A stretch of DNA of 18,331 nt from an uncultured Oscillospiraceae bacterium (lineage in GTDB: Bacteria; Bacillota; Clostridia; Oscillospirales; Oscillospiraceae), in NCBI GenBank assembly GCA_900763685.1, contig CAAFLF010000015.1:1-18331 (forward strand). The letters are read 5' to 3'. A program made the translations under genes and the position numbers. Shown here piece after piece: positions 1-7,547 of this stretch. Position 1 is the stretch's first letter; every line of letters starts with the position of its first letter. The notes beneath the pieces were generated by a model. The model ran no database searches, was not told where the DNA came from, and was given only the letters and a program-made list of their open reading frames with translations.

Positions 1-12
1 AGCGTAGTGTGA

Positions 13-49
13 GAACCCCTGCCGGCTTGTCGGCAGGGGTTCATTTTTT
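13..49 (+). terminator. Rho-independent terminator of a plus-strand gene left of the window
   Basis: A perfect 12-bp stem (GAACCCCTGCCG at 13-24 with its complement at 31-42) closes a 6-base loop, and a run of six T follows at 44-49. The T-run lies on the plus strand, so it should end a transcript entering from the left edge. Read on the minus strand, no T-run follows the hairpin. Its right arm overlaps the stop codon of the converging minus-strand gene, so that gene has no clear terminator of its own. Confidence 0.85.
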
Positions 50-418
50 GGACTTAAAATACCAAATATACAGAATCAAAAGCACACCAACATAGCCGCC
101 TGTTATATATAACATAATATGAGAATTGGCTTGGTTTTCGGGCACCATAAGTACAATATTGATGACGAGAAGTGTAACAAACTGACCGATCGGATGCTGT
201 ATCACGGTCCATGTACGAGTGGGTTTCGGTCGTTCCTCCGCGGGTAATTTGAAAGAAATCAATATCGCGCACGCGAAAACCACAGTAAACGGAGTCAATA
301 TCATTGCGAAAAGGCTACGAAATCGGTCGGAGCAAGAAGTGGTGTAAAGTGCGAATAACATACCAACCACATCTCCCGTTAAGCCGATCATATAGCAAAT
401 TGAATAAAACCGTTTCAT
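41..418 (-). CDS. Small multi-pass membrane protein of unknown function
   Basis: I do not recognise this 125-residue protein. It shows four hydrophobic segments at about residues 7-26, 36-56, 80-92 and 102-121. A short polar loop rich in Pro, Lys, Arg and Glu lies at about 57-72, and the tail is basic (FKSKK). The ATG at 416-418 follows a weak purine-rich site (GAGAAAGA), poorer than the strong ribosome sites elsewhere in the window. A hand count over 61-420 gives about 42% GC, against about 70% for a sampled line of the neighbouring CoA-transferase gene, and the gene uses AT-rich codons. It lies downstream of the CoA-transferase terminator on the same strand, and I see no convincing promoter in the 90-base gap. 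The composition suggests recent acquisition, but that is inference. Confidence 0.6.
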   Translation of the reverse strand: MKRFYSICYMIGLTGDVVGMLFALYTTSCSDRFRSLFAMILTPFTVVFACAILISFKLPAEERPKPTRTWTVIQHPIGQFVTLLVINIVLMVPENQANSHIMLYITGGYVGVLLILYIWYFKSKK

Positions 419-471
419 TCTTTCTCACACCATCAATGTAAATTTGGAAAGGCGGACTGGCGGGAGGAAAT

Positions 472-499
472 CGAAAAGGGGGGACAAAGTCCCCCCTTT
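472..499 (-). terminator. Terminator of the CoA-transferase gene
   Basis: An 11-bp perfect stem (475-485 with 489-499, six G:C pairs in a row) closes a 3-base loop just after the TAA stop. On the minus strand it ends in a short TTTT run. The T-run is short, so some read-through into the small membrane-protein gene is possible. Confidence 0.75.
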
Positions 500-505
500 C
501 ATCTC

Positions 506-1858
506 TTAGTACATCATCTTATTGGCCTTGGACCAGATGCCCATTTTCTCGGCTTCCCGGATCAGCTCCTCCCGGAAGTCGGGGTGCGCGATGGAGATCA
601 TGGCCTCGGCCCGCTCCCAGGTGGTGAGGCCCTTCAGGTTCACCTTGCCGTACTCGGTGACCACATAGTGGGTGTTGGTACGGGTGCAGGTGGTAACAGA
701 GCCGGGCACCAGGGTGGGACGGATGCGGGACTTCAGCTCGCCGGTCTTCTTATCCTTGACGGTGGAGTTGAAGCAGATGAAGCTCTTGCCGCCCTTGGAG
801 AGGTAAGCGCCCATGACGAAGTCCTGCTGGCCGCCGGAGCCGCTGATGTGGCGGGTGCCGGAGGACTCGGAGGAGACCTGGCCGAAGAGGTCCATATCCA
901 CAGCGCCGTTGATGGAGATGAAGTTATCCTGGGCGGCGACGTTGGTGATGTTGTTGACGTAGTCAATGGGGGCGCTCATGCACTCGGGGTTGTGGTCCAG
1001 ATAGTCATAGAGCTTCTGGGAGCCGGAGGCGAAGGAGTAGGTCTGGCGACCCTTGTCGTAGTTCTTGCGCTTGCCGGTGATGCGGCCGGCGAGAGCCATG
1101 TCCACGAAGGCGTCCACGTACATCTCGGTCTGGACGCCCAGGTCCTTCAGGTCGGAGTCCGCGATAAGGCGGCCCACGGCGGTGGGCAGCACGCCGATGC
1201 CCAGCTGCATGCAGGCGCCGTTGGGGATCTCCTCCACCACCTGGCGGGCGATGGCCCACTCGCTGTCACCGGGCTCGGCGGAGACCACCAGCTTGCCCAT
1301 GGGGGAGTCGGGCGCTTCCACGATCATGTCCACGTCGTCGATACGGATGCCGCAGTCAAAACCGCCGTAGCAGTAGGGCTGGTTGGGGTTGACCTCCACG
1401 ATGATGCACTTGGCCTTCTCCAGCATGGCGGCCTCGTGGGTGGCGGAGGGACCGAAGTTGAACCAGCCGTGCTCGTCCATGGGAGTGACCTGGATCATGG
1501 CCACGTCCACGGGAGGCAGGCAGTCACGGTAGTAGCTGGGGATCTCGGAGAAGCGCATGGGATCGTAGTACGCCATGCCCTCCTTCACCATCTGCCGCTC
1601 GATGGCGGAGGAATGCCAGGAGTTGTAGATGAAGTGATCCTTGGCGTTGGGAACGTCCGCGATGGCGGGACGGCGCAGCAGGATGGCGCCCCGGATCTTC
1701 ACGTTGGTGAGCTCCTCGGCCCGGGCGGCCAGGGCCTTGTCCAGCACGTCCGGCGTGCCGGTGCTCCAGCCGTAGTCCACCCAGTCACCGGAGCGGATGA
1801 CCTTGACGGCCTCCTCCGGCGTGGTCAGCTTCTGACGGTACATTTCCTGAAAGTTCAT
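506..1858 (-). CDS. Butyryl-CoA:acetate / 4-hydroxybutyrate CoA-transferase family protein
   Basis: This 450-residue class I CoA-transferase is close to the usual length of the But / AbfT / Cat2 group. Such enzymes move CoA between acyl-CoA and acetate or 4-hydroxybutyrate in the cytoplasm through a glutamyl-CoA thioester. E245 in [10 protein letters not shown] fits the catalytic glutamate. The glycine-rich [13 protein letters not shown] at about 339-351 fits the CoA-site loop of the C-terminal half, followed by GGKSFICF. I start at the ATG at 1858 because AAAGGGGAG lies 7 bases ahead. An in-frame start seven codons upstream would read through that site. The gene is transcribed alone between two terminators, with no linked butyryl-CoA dehydrogenase or crotonase genes in view. 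The family call is firm; butyryl-CoA:acetate activity rather than 4-hydroxybutyrate or propionate use is likely but not proven. Confidence 0.9.
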   Translation of the reverse strand: MNFQEMYRQKLTTPEEAVKVIRSGDWVDYGWSTGTPDVLDKALAARAEELTNVKIRGAILLRRPAIADVPNAKDHFIYNSWHSSAIERQMVKEGMAYYDPMRFSEIPSYYRDCLPPVDVAMIQVTPMDEHGWFNFGPSATHEAAMLEKAKCIIVEVNPNQPYCYGGFDCGIRIDDVDMIVEAPDSPMGKLVVSAEPGDSEWAIARQVVEEIPNGACMQLGIGVLPTAVGRLIADSDLKDLGVQTEMYVDAFVDMALAGRITGKRKNYDKGRQTYSFASGSQKLYDYLDHNPECMSAPIDYVNNITNVAAQDNFISINGAVDMDLFGQVSSESSGTRHISGSGGQQDFVMGAYLSKGGKSFICFNSTVKDKKTGELKSRIRPTLVPGSVTTCTRTNTHYVVTEYGKVNLKGLTTWERAEAMISIAHPDFREELIREAEKMGIWSKANKMMY

Positions 1859-1920
1859 GACAGTACTCCCCTTTTGCATGATGTCTGATTTTTGAAACGA
1901 TGTCTATTCTCTCTCGTTAG

Positions 1921-1979
1921 AAAGCGAGGCAGGCAACACGTTCTCGATGATGCCTGCCTCGCTGAGCGAACTTTGCTCA
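1921..1979 (-). terminator. Double hairpin terminator after ispH-rpsA
   Basis: After the TAA of the fusion gene there is a small hairpin (TGAGC at 1963-1967 with GCTCA at 1975-1979). A perfect 12-bp stem follows directly (GCGAGGCAGGCA at 1924-1935 with its complement at 1951-1962, 15-base loop). The downstream minus strand reads TTTCTAACG, a weak T-run. It is a plausible terminator for the five-gene operon, weaker than the others in this window. Confidence 0.6.
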
Positions 1980-1992
1980 AAAATGGGCGGAA

Positions 1993-3945
1993 TTACTCCT
2001 CGCCGTCCTCATCGGTCTCAGCGGAGGGGTCCAGCAGAGCGCGGATGGAGAGGGAGATCTTCTTCTTGTCCTCGTCCACGGCGATGATCTTGGCGTCCAC
2101 CACCTGACCCTCGGACAGGACGTCCTCGGGCTTGTCGATGCGGCGGTCGGCGATCTGGGAGATGTGGATGAGACCATCCACACCGGGGACGACCTCGGCG
2201 AAGGCGCCGAAGGTCATGAGCTTCACGATCTTGACGGAAGCGACGTCGCCCACCTGGTACTTGTCCATAAAGGTCTGCCAGGGATCCACGGAGTTATCCT
2301 TGCAGCCCAGGGAGATCTTGCGCTTCTCGGGATCGTAGGAGATGACGTACACATCCAGGGTGTCGCCCACCTTGCAGACCTCGGCGGGGTTCTTGATGCG
2401 GCTCCAGCTGAGCTCGGAGATATGTACCATGCCGTCCACGCCGCCGATATCCACGAACACGCCGTAGGAGGTCATGGACTTCACGACGCCGGTATAGTGC
2501 TTGCCGACCTCGATGTTGGCCCAGATCTCAGCCTGCTTGGCGGCGCGCTCCTCGGCCTGCACGGCACGGATGGAGCCCACCACGCGGCGGCGGGCGCGGT
2601 TGACCTCGGTGATGCGGAGGTTGACCTTCTGCTTGATGAGGCTGGAGAGGTCAGCACCCCGGGGCAGGCCGCTCTGGGAAGCGGGCACAAACACGCGGAC
2701 GCCCTTGACGGACACCACGAGACCGCCCTTGTTCTCCTCGGTGACGGTACCCTCGAGAACGGTCTTCTCCTCGACGGCCTTCTCGATGTTCTCCCAGACC
2801 TTCACGGCGTCCAGACGCTTCTTGGAGAGTTCGGCATAGCCCTCCACGTCGTTGACGCGGACGATGTAGGTCTCGATCTCGTCGCCCACGTGGACAACGT
2901 CCTCGGGCTTGACGGAGGGATCGTCGCTCAGCTCGCTGAGCTTGATGTAGGCGGACTGCTTGGCGCCCACATCCACCTGCACCTCAGTCGGGGTGATGGC
3001 GGTGACGATACCGGTGACCTTCTCTCCTGTATTTAAAGTTTTGAAAGACTGATTCAGTAATTCCTCGAAGGACTCCTCTTTGCCTTCCTGGGTCTTGATT
3101 TCTTCACTCATTGTTGCATATACCTCCTTAATAATGCCAGCAGGCGTGGATGCGCCAGCCGTAAGTCCCGCAACAGAGCAACCATTGAACCAGTCCGGCA
3201 GGAGCTCGTCCGCCGACTCTACCTGGTAGACACGGCGGCAGTTCCCTCTGCAAATCTCCGTCAAATGTTTGGTGTTAGCGCTTTTACGGTCTCCCACCAC
3301 CACCATCACGTCCGCCTGGGCGGCGATGGACGCCGCTTCAGATTGACGCTTATGCGTAGCATTACATATTGTATCAAAGAATTCTACGTTTGTACACTCT
3401 TTTTTTAAGATTTTCAGAGAAGTTTCAAAAATTTCTCGGATGCAGGTGGTCTGCGCCGCAGCCGTCAGGGGGAGATCCCGGCGGGAGGGGTCCTCCCGGA
3501 GCCAGGTTTCCGCCGCCTCCGGGCCGTCCAGCACCACGGTGCCGGGGCAGTAGCTGGCGATGGCCATGACCTCGGGGTGGCGGGCCTCGCCGATGAGGAC
3601 GAAGGTCCGCCCCTCCTCCCCCGCCTTCGCGGCCAGCTTCTGGATGCGGGTGACATTGGGGCAGGCGGCGTCCACCATCCGGACGCCCTTGGCCGCCAGG
3701 GCCTCCAGCACGTCCCGGCGCTCGCCGTGGGAGCGGATGATGACGGTGTCGCCGTGGCGCAGGGCGGCGGGGTCCTCGGTCTTCCCGATGCCGGCGGAAC
3801 GGAGCTCCTCCACCACGTGGGCGTTGTGGATGAGGTCCCCCAGCATCCAGCAGCGGCCCCGCTCCTCCGCGGCCGCCCGGGCCAGGTCCACCGCCCGGTG
3901 GACGCCGTAGCAGAAGCCGGCGCTCTCGGCCAGGATCACTCTCAC
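1993..3945 (-). CDS. ispH: Fused HMBPP reductase (IspH) and ribosomal protein S1
   Basis: This 650-residue fusion joins two proteins. Residues 1 to about 278 are IspH (LytB), the iron-sulfur enzyme of the last non-mevalonate step, which makes IPP and DMAPP. Its three cluster cysteines are visible: C12 (GFCYGV), C95 (DAACPNVT) and C194 (DTICNATHKRQ). Residues 279-650 are S1 with four S1 RNA-binding repeats at about 308-374, 396-460, 482-547 and 565-635, fewer than the six of E. coli S1, and an acidic tail. Such fusions are known in Clostridia. The start is GTG, overlapping the plsC stop as GTGA at 3942-3945, with GGGAGG 9 bases ahead, so translation is probably coupled. M279 (3109-3111) has its own GGAGG, so separate S1 may also be made. 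GC falls sharply around residues 169-195. Confidence 0.95.
   Translation of the reverse strand: MRVILAESAGFCYGVHRAVDLARAAAEERGRCWMLGDLIHNAHVVEELRSAGIGKTEDPAALRHGDTVIIRSHGERRDVLEALAAKGVRMVDAACPNVTRIQKLAAKAGEEGRTFVLIGEARHPEVMAIASYCPGTVVLDGPEAAETWLREDPSRRDLPLTAAAQTTCIREIFETSLKILKKECTNVEFFDTICNATHKRQSEAASIAAQADVMVVVGDRKSANTKHLTEICRGNCRRVYQVESADELLPDWFNGCSVAGLTAGASTPAGIIKEVYATMSEEIKTQEGKEESFEELLNQSFKTLNTGEKVTGIVTAITPTEVQVDVGAKQSAYIKLSELSDDPSVKPEDVVHVGDEIETYIVRVNDVEGYAELSKKRLDAVKVWENIEKAVEEKTVLEGTVTEENKGGLVVSVKGVRVFVPASQSGLPRGADLSSLIKQKVNLRITEVNRARRRVVGSIRAVQAEERAAKQAEIWANIEVGKHYTGVVKSMTSYGVFVDIGGVDGMVHISELSWSRIKNPAEVCKVGDTLDVYVISYDPEKRKISLGCKDNSVDPWQTFMDKYQVGDVASVKIVKLMTFGAFAEVVPGVDGLIHISQIADRRIDKPEDVLSEGQVVDAKIIAVDEDKKKISLSIRALLDPSAETDEDGEE
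3109..3130 (-). promoter_or_regulatory. Internal ribosome binding site and start for free S1
   Basis: Inside the fusion gene, TAAGGAGGT (GGAGG at 3123-3127) lies 11 bases before an in-frame ATG at 3109-3111. That ATG opens MSEEIKTQEG, a typical N-terminus for a free S1 protein. A three-codon mini-ORF (ATG CAA CAA TGA) begins at 3119 and its TGA overlaps this start. The spacing is somewhat long. Use of the site is inferred from sequence alone. Confidence 0.5.
3368..3396 (-). promoter_or_regulatory. Possible internal promoter for the S1 segment
   Basis: TGTACA (3391-3396) and TACAAT (3368-3373), spaced by 17 bases on the minus strand, match the sigma-A hexamers at 4 and 5 of 6 positions. They lie in an AT-rich island (about 26% GC by hand count over 3361-3440) inside a GC-rich gene, about 250 bases upstream of the internal S1 start. 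An AT-rich stretch raises the chance of such matches, so this is tentative. Confidence 0.3.
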
Positions 3946-4562
3946 AGGGGCTCGCCTCCCACCTTCTGGCCGCCCAGGGCGTAGGCCTCCCGCAGGATGT
4001 CGTCGGCGATCTTCTGCATCTCCTCGGAGGTGCCCCGGCGGCCGGTGTAGACCGGGGTGTAGGGCTTGCCGAAGATGATGCGGTGCTTATGGAAGGGCTT
4101 TTTGGGGCCGTCCGCGAAGACGGGGACCAGGGTGGCGCCGCTGCGGACGCCGATGACGGCGATGCCGGAGTGGGCGTGGGGGGGCAGGCCGTCCACATAG
4201 CCGAGGCCATTTCGGATGGTGGTGCCCTCCGGGAAGATGAGGAGGTTCTGGCCGTCACGGATGACCTGCATGGCGGTCTTCACGGACTGGATGTCCGCCG
4301 TGCCCCGGGTCACGGGGAAGGCGCCCAGTTTGCGGATAAGCCAGGCCAGGGCCTTGTTGTGGAAGAGGGCCTCCTTCGCCATGATGCGGAGGTGATAGTT
4401 ATGGGGAAGGCAGACACCGATGAGCACCGGGTCCCAGTTGCTGGCGTGGTTGGGGCAGAGCAGGACGCCGTGGCGGGGGAGGTTTTCCAGGCCCTCCGGC
4501 TGGAGGCGGAAGATCCACTTGATGAGCCGCCCGACGGTCCAGTACAGGAACTCAAAGAACAT
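3942..4562 (-). CDS. 1-acyl-sn-glycerol-3-phosphate acyltransferase (PlsC-like)
   Basis: This 206-residue membrane-associated acyltransferase should add the second acyl chain to lysophosphatidic acid to give phosphatidic acid. The family's HX4D motif is present as NHASNWD (H39, D44), and block III appears as FPEGTT (110-115). A hydrophobic N-terminal stretch (about residues 1-20) probably anchors it to the membrane. The length fits small Firmicutes PlsC proteins. The ATG at 4562 has AGGAG 5 bases ahead and overlaps the end of cmk by 11 bases; its own stop overlaps the GTG of ispH-rpsA. The order cmk-plsC-ispH/rpsA is a familiar Clostridia arrangement, which supports the call. The exact acyl acceptor cannot be read from sequence. 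Confidence 0.9.
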   Translation of the reverse strand: MFFEFLYWTVGRLIKWIFRLQPEGLENLPRHGVLLCPNHASNWDPVLIGVCLPHNYHLRIMAKEALFHNKALAWLIRKLGAFPVTRGTADIQSVKTAMQVIRDGQNLLIFPEGTTIRNGLGYVDGLPPHAHSGIAVIGVRSGATLVPVFADGPKKPFHKHRIIFGKPYTPVYTGRRGTSEEMQKIADDILREAYALGGQKVGGEPL

Positions 4563-5235
4563 CCTGGCTCCTTTCCCGGATCAGCGCCTCCACCGCCTGG
4601 AGGGCTCCGTCGAAATCAAGGTGGGTGGTGTCCAGCAAAACGGCGTCCTCCGCCTGGCGGAGGGGGGCGGCAGCACGGTGGGTGTCGTTATAGTCCCGCC
4701 GCTGAATGTCCGCGAGGACCTTCTCATAGGGCTCCGGCGTGCCCCGGAGCTCCAGCTCCTGACAGCGGCGGCGGGCCCGCTCCTCCGGCGAGGCGGTGAG
4801 GAAGATCTTCAGCTCCGCCTCCGGCAGCACCACGGTGCCGATGTCCCGGCCATCCATGATGACGCTGTGGCGGCGGGCCAGGTCCCGCTGCATCTCCAGA
4901 AGGTAGGAGCGGACCTCGGCGTGGGCGGAGACATCCGAGGCGTAGGCCGAGACCTCCGGGAAGCGGATCTCCGCCGTCACGTCCTGGCCGTTTAAGAGCA
5001 TGTGCTGGAGGCCGTCGTCCTCATAGCGGAGGGCGATCCGGATGCCGGGCAGCAGGGGGACCACCCGCTCCTTATCCTTGGGGTCCACGCCGTGGAGGAG
5101 GAGGTAGTAGCCGATGCTGCGGTAGATGGCCCCGGTGTCCACATAGAGGAGGCCCAGGTCCTTGGCGGCGGCCCGGGCGATGGTGCTCTTCCCGGCGCCG
5201 GAGGGGCCGTCGATGGCGACGTTGATGTGCTTCAT
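4552..5235 (-). CDS. cmk: Cytidylate kinase
   Basis: This 227-residue (d)CMP kinase phosphorylates CMP and dCMP to the diphosphates, feeding RNA, DNA and CDP-lipid synthesis. The P-loop GPSGAGKS is at residues 10-17, DTGAIYR at 33-39, DGRDIGTVVLPEA at 128-140, and the lid segment with RRDYNDTHRAAAPLRQA at about 179-195. The length matches bacterial Cmk with its CMP-specific insert. The ATG at 5235 overlaps the stop of the flavoprotein gene as ATGA, with a GGAAGGAA-type site upstream. It sits third in an operon of overlapping genes. Confidence 0.97.
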   Translation of the reverse strand: MKHINVAIDGPSGAGKSTIARAAAKDLGLLYVDTGAIYRSIGYYLLLHGVDPKDKERVVPLLPGIRIALRYEDDGLQHMLLNGQDVTAEIRFPEVSAYASDVSAHAEVRSYLLEMQRDLARRHSVIMDGRDIGTVVLPEAELKIFLTASPEERARRRCQELELRGTPEPYEKVLADIQRRDYNDTHRAAAPLRQAEDAVLLDTTHLDFDGALQAVEALIRERSQDVL

Positions 5236-6488
5236 TGCGTTTCCTTCCCTTCTTGTTGTGCCGCGGCGGCCCCGGCCGCGCGGCCGGTGGCCCAGGCGAT
5301 CTGCAGGTTGAAGCCGCCGGTATAGGCGTCCGCGTCCAGGAGCTCGCCGGCGAGGTAGAGGCCATGGAGGAGCTTGGACTCCATGGTCTTGGGGTCCACC
5401 TCCCCCACCTTGACGCCGCCGGTGGTGACGATGGCGTCCGTCACCGGGCGCTTTTTCGTGATGGTCACCGGGAAGGCCTTGAGAACGGCCAGCAGCGCCT
5501 GGCGCCGCTCCCGGGTGATGTCGTGGACCTTCTCCTGGGGCGGGATGCCGGAGAGCTCGATGACCACGGGGATGAGCTTCTGAGGCAGGAGGTCATCCAG
5601 GGCGTTGCGGAAGTCGTGGTTGAGGTACTTCTGGAAGTCCGCGAGGAGGCGCTTGTCCAGCTGGGCTTGGTCCAGGGCGGGCTTCAGGTCGATCTCGAAG
5701 CGGTAGTCCTTCTTTTCAAAGTGCCGCATGTGGGCGGAGGCGGAGAGGACCAGGGGGCCGCTGACGCCGAAGTGGGTGAAGAGCAGCTCGCCGAAGTCCT
5801 GGTAGATCTTTCTCTTCCCCTCGTAGACCGTGAGGCCCACGTTCCGGAGGCTGAGACCCTGGAGCCGGGCGCAGGGGACGCCGGGGGCGATGACGCCCTC
5901 CAGGGGCACCAGGGAGCCGTCCAGCTCCGTCACCGTGTGGCCCAGGGCCGCCGCCAGACGGTGGCCGTCCCCGGTGGAGCCGGTGGCGGGATAGCTGACG
6001 CCGCCGGTGGCCAGGATCACGGCGTCGGCGGGATAGGTCTCCCCTTCCCCCCGGACGGCCCGGACGGCGCCGTCCGCCGTCTCGATGTCCACGGCCCGGT
6101 CATGGGCCCAGCGGACACGGAGGGCCTTCAGCCGCCGCTCCAGGGCGGCGCTGATGTCAAAGGCCCGGTCGCTCACCGGGAAGACCCGGCTGCCCCGCTC
6201 CACCTTCAGTGGGACGCCTAAGCGCTCGAAGAAGGCCATGGTGTCCCCACTCCCCCAGTGGGTGAAGGCGCTGTAAAGGAATTTTCCGTTACGGGGGATG
6301 TTGGCGAGCAGGCCCGGGAGATCCGTGTCGTTGGTGACGTTGCAGCGGCCCTTGCCGGTGATGTTCAGCTTCTTCCCCAGGCGCTCGTTGGGCTCCAGCA
6401 GCGTGACATGGGCGCCGCTCTCCGCCGCCGTGATGGCGGCCATCATGCCGGCGGGTCCCCCGCCGACGACAACGACCCGCTTACTCAT
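5232..6488 (-). CDS. HI0933/BaiN-family FAD-dependent oxidoreductase
   Basis: This 418-residue flavoprotein belongs to the HI0933/YhiN group, often annotated as aminoacetone oxidase family or BaiN. An N-terminal Rossmann FAD site (VVGGGPAGMMAA, about 7-18) is followed by the family signature KKLNITGKGRCNVTN (39-53). ATGGVSYPATGSTGDG lies at 160-175, and the C-terminal FAD segment has GGFNLQIAWATGRAAG at 391-406. C. scindens BaiN has been reported to act on bile-acid intermediates, but the family is widespread and mostly uncharacterised, so no substrate is assigned. The ATG at 6488 overlaps the regulator gene by 8 bases, and the stop overlaps cmk as ATGA. Co-transcription with cmk, plsC and ispH gives no clear hint of its substrate. 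Confidence 0.9.
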   Translation of the reverse strand: MSKRVVVVGGGPAGMMAAITAAESGAHVTLLEPNERLGKKLNITGKGRCNVTNDTDLPGLLANIPRNGKFLYSAFTHWGSGDTMAFFERLGVPLKVERGSRVFPVSDRAFDISAALERRLKALRVRWAHDRAVDIETADGAVRAVRGEGETYPADAVILATGGVSYPATGSTGDGHRLAAALGHTVTELDGSLVPLEGVIAPGVPCARLQGLSLRNVGLTVYEGKRKIYQDFGELLFTHFGVSGPLVLSASAHMRHFEKKDYRFEIDLKPALDQAQLDKRLLADFQKYLNHDFRNALDDLLPQKLIPVVIELSGIPPQEKVHDITRERRQALLAVLKAFPVTITKKRPVTDAIVTTGGVKVGEVDPKTMESKLLHGLYLAGELLDADAYTGGFNLQIAWATGRAAGAAAAQQEGKETQ

Positions 6489-7347
6489 CGTCGCCCTTTC
6501 CGAAGACGCCGTACTCGCCCCAGATATCCTCCAGCTGGGCGAAGGTGGCCGTCACGTCCTGGCCCATCCGCTGGCCGATGGAGACCAGGAGGGCGTTGAC
6601 CATGCTGAGGGGGGCGGTGATGGAGTCCACGAAGGAGATGAGCTCCCCGGCGGCCAGAAGAGTGTTGTCCGCCAGCTGGTAGAGGGGGGAGACCTTACTG
6701 TCCGTCAGGCCCAGGATGGCGGCGCCCCGGTCCCGGGCGAACTTCACCACGTTCATGGTGACCTGGGAGTAGCGGGGGAAGGACATGACCACCAGGACAT
6801 CCCCCTCCCCGATGCGGAAGAGCTGCTCGAAGATCTCGCCGGCGGCGTTGCTCTGCACCAGGGTGACGTTCTCGAAGATCAGGTGGAGGTAGAAGTTCAG
6901 GTACTCCGCGATGAAGTGGGAGGAGCGGAGGCCCAGGATGTAGATGTGCTTCGCGGCGATGATCTGCTCCACCGCGCCTTGAAAGGCGGAGCGGTCCGTC
7001 TCCTCCGCCATGGAGCGGAGGCGCTCGCTCTCCCGCTGGAGGACGGTGTCCAGCACGTCCTGGCCCAGGAGGAGGTCATCCGCCGCGCGGATGCGCTGGG
7101 TGGAGGTCAGGCGGCCCCGGATCATCTCCTGCAGGGCACGCTGCATGCTGGGGTAGCCGTCGTAGCCCAGCTCGGCGGCGAAGCGGACCACCGTGGACTC
7201 GCTGACGCCCACCTCCTGCCCCAGCTTGCTGGCGGTCAGGAAGGCGGCCCGGTCAAAATTCTCCAGGATAAAGGCGGCGATCCGCTTCTGGCCCTTGGAA
7301 AAGCCGCCGAGATCGCGCTGGATGGTATGCAGGATGTTCTTCGTCAC
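6481..7347 (-). CDS. MurR/RpiR-family transcriptional regulator
   Basis: This 288-residue regulator has an N-terminal HTH_6 domain (residues 1 to about 77; helix-turn-helix around LTASKLGQEVGVSESTVVRF) and a SIS sugar-phosphate domain (about 125-260, with GLRSSH at 139-144 and MSFPRYSQ at 188-195). RpiR proteins usually sense phosphosugars and control sugar or cell-wall amino-sugar genes. Here the gene heads an operon of housekeeping genes, with no sugar-catabolic gene nearby. I start at the GTG at 7347, preceded by GGAGGCGAGGAAC, because the family normally begins near this point. The frame stays open to a TTG at 7437, but that start lies almost at the predicted transcription start and has no ribosome site. 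The ligand is unknown. Confidence 0.9.
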   Translation of the reverse strand: MTKNILHTIQRDLGGFSKGQKRIAAFILENFDRAAFLTASKLGQEVGVSESTVVRFAAELGYDGYPSMQRALQEMIRGRLTSTQRIRAADDLLLGQDVLDTVLQRESERLRSMAEETDRSAFQGAVEQIIAAKHIYILGLRSSHFIAEYLNFYLHLIFENVTLVQSNAAGEIFEQLFRIGEGDVLVVMSFPRYSQVTMNVVKFARDRGAAILGLTDSKVSPLYQLADNTLLAAGELISFVDSITAPLSMVNALLVSIGQRMGQDVTATFAQLEDIWGEYGVFGKGDDE

Positions 7348-7437
7348 GTTCCTCGCCTCCGGGGCAGTCGGCCCCAATCCCGGCGGACGCCGGGGGATGC
7401 CGCCGGGGGAAAGGCCCGGCGGCGCATTTTTCATCAA
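7348..7437 (-). promoter_or_regulatory. Structured leader of the rpiR operon (three hairpins)
   Basis: Between the predicted transcription start and the GTG start lie three GC-rich hairpins in a row. They are 7399-7423 (9-bp perfect stem, 7-base loop), 7379-7394 (7-bp stem with a 2-base turn) and 7361-7375 (GGGGC with GCCCC). The last ends just ahead of the ribosome site. No T-run follows any of them on the minus strand. The frame through this region is open, but it reads as low-complexity Pro/Gly/Arg and is probably not translated. Confidence 0.5.
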
Positions 7438-7443
7438 GATATC

Positions 7444-7472
7444 ATAATAGCATTTCCCGGGCCGGGTTTCAA
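7444..7472 (-). promoter_or_regulatory. Sigma-A promoter of the rpiR-baiN-cmk-plsC-ispH/rpsA operon
   Basis: TTGAAA (7467-7472) and TATTAT (7444-7449) are spaced by exactly 17 bases, and TG one base before the -10 makes it an extended -10 promoter. The predicted start is near 7437. The spacer carries a small palindrome (CCCGG at 7456-7460, CCGGG at 7462-7466), a possible operator. Confidence 0.75.
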
Positions 7473-7511
7473 TGGGTCAGCGGTGGAAATTCTCGGTTTT
7501 CGCCGGAACGG

Positions 7512-7541
7512 AAAAAGGACGCAGGGTCTCCCCCGCGCCCT
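7512..7541 (-). terminator. Terminator of the M50-scpAB-...-rluB operon
   Basis: Just after the rluB stop, a stem of about 11 bp (7516-7526 with 7531-7541, including two G:U pairs) closes a GAGA tetraloop of GNRA type on the minus strand. TTTTT follows (7512-7516). This is a strong rho-independent terminator. It separates the upstream operon from the rpiR promoter at 7444-7472. Confidence 0.85.
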
Positions 7542-7547
7542 GGGCGC

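Noticed and set aside
584..1888. Long plus-strand open frame of 434 codons opposite the CoA-transferase gene
   Set aside because: Its translation is a low-complexity run of Gly, Val, His, Asp and Leu, typical of the antisense of a GC-rich gene, and it has no family motif. The minus frame is a full CoA-transferase.
2164..3036. Plus-strand open frame opposite the S1 repeats
   Set aside because: Antisense low-complexity translation; the S1 repeats on the minus strand explain the region.
7399..7427. GC hairpin followed by GCATTTTT on the plus strand as a gene terminator
   Set aside because: No plus-strand gene precedes it. I treat it as part of the rpiR leader, with possible antisense termination as a side effect.
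7348..7437. N-terminal extension of the RpiR regulator from a TTG at 7437
   Set aside because: The start would lie at the predicted transcription start without a ribosome site. The added residues are Pro/Gly/Arg low complexity from the hairpin leader.
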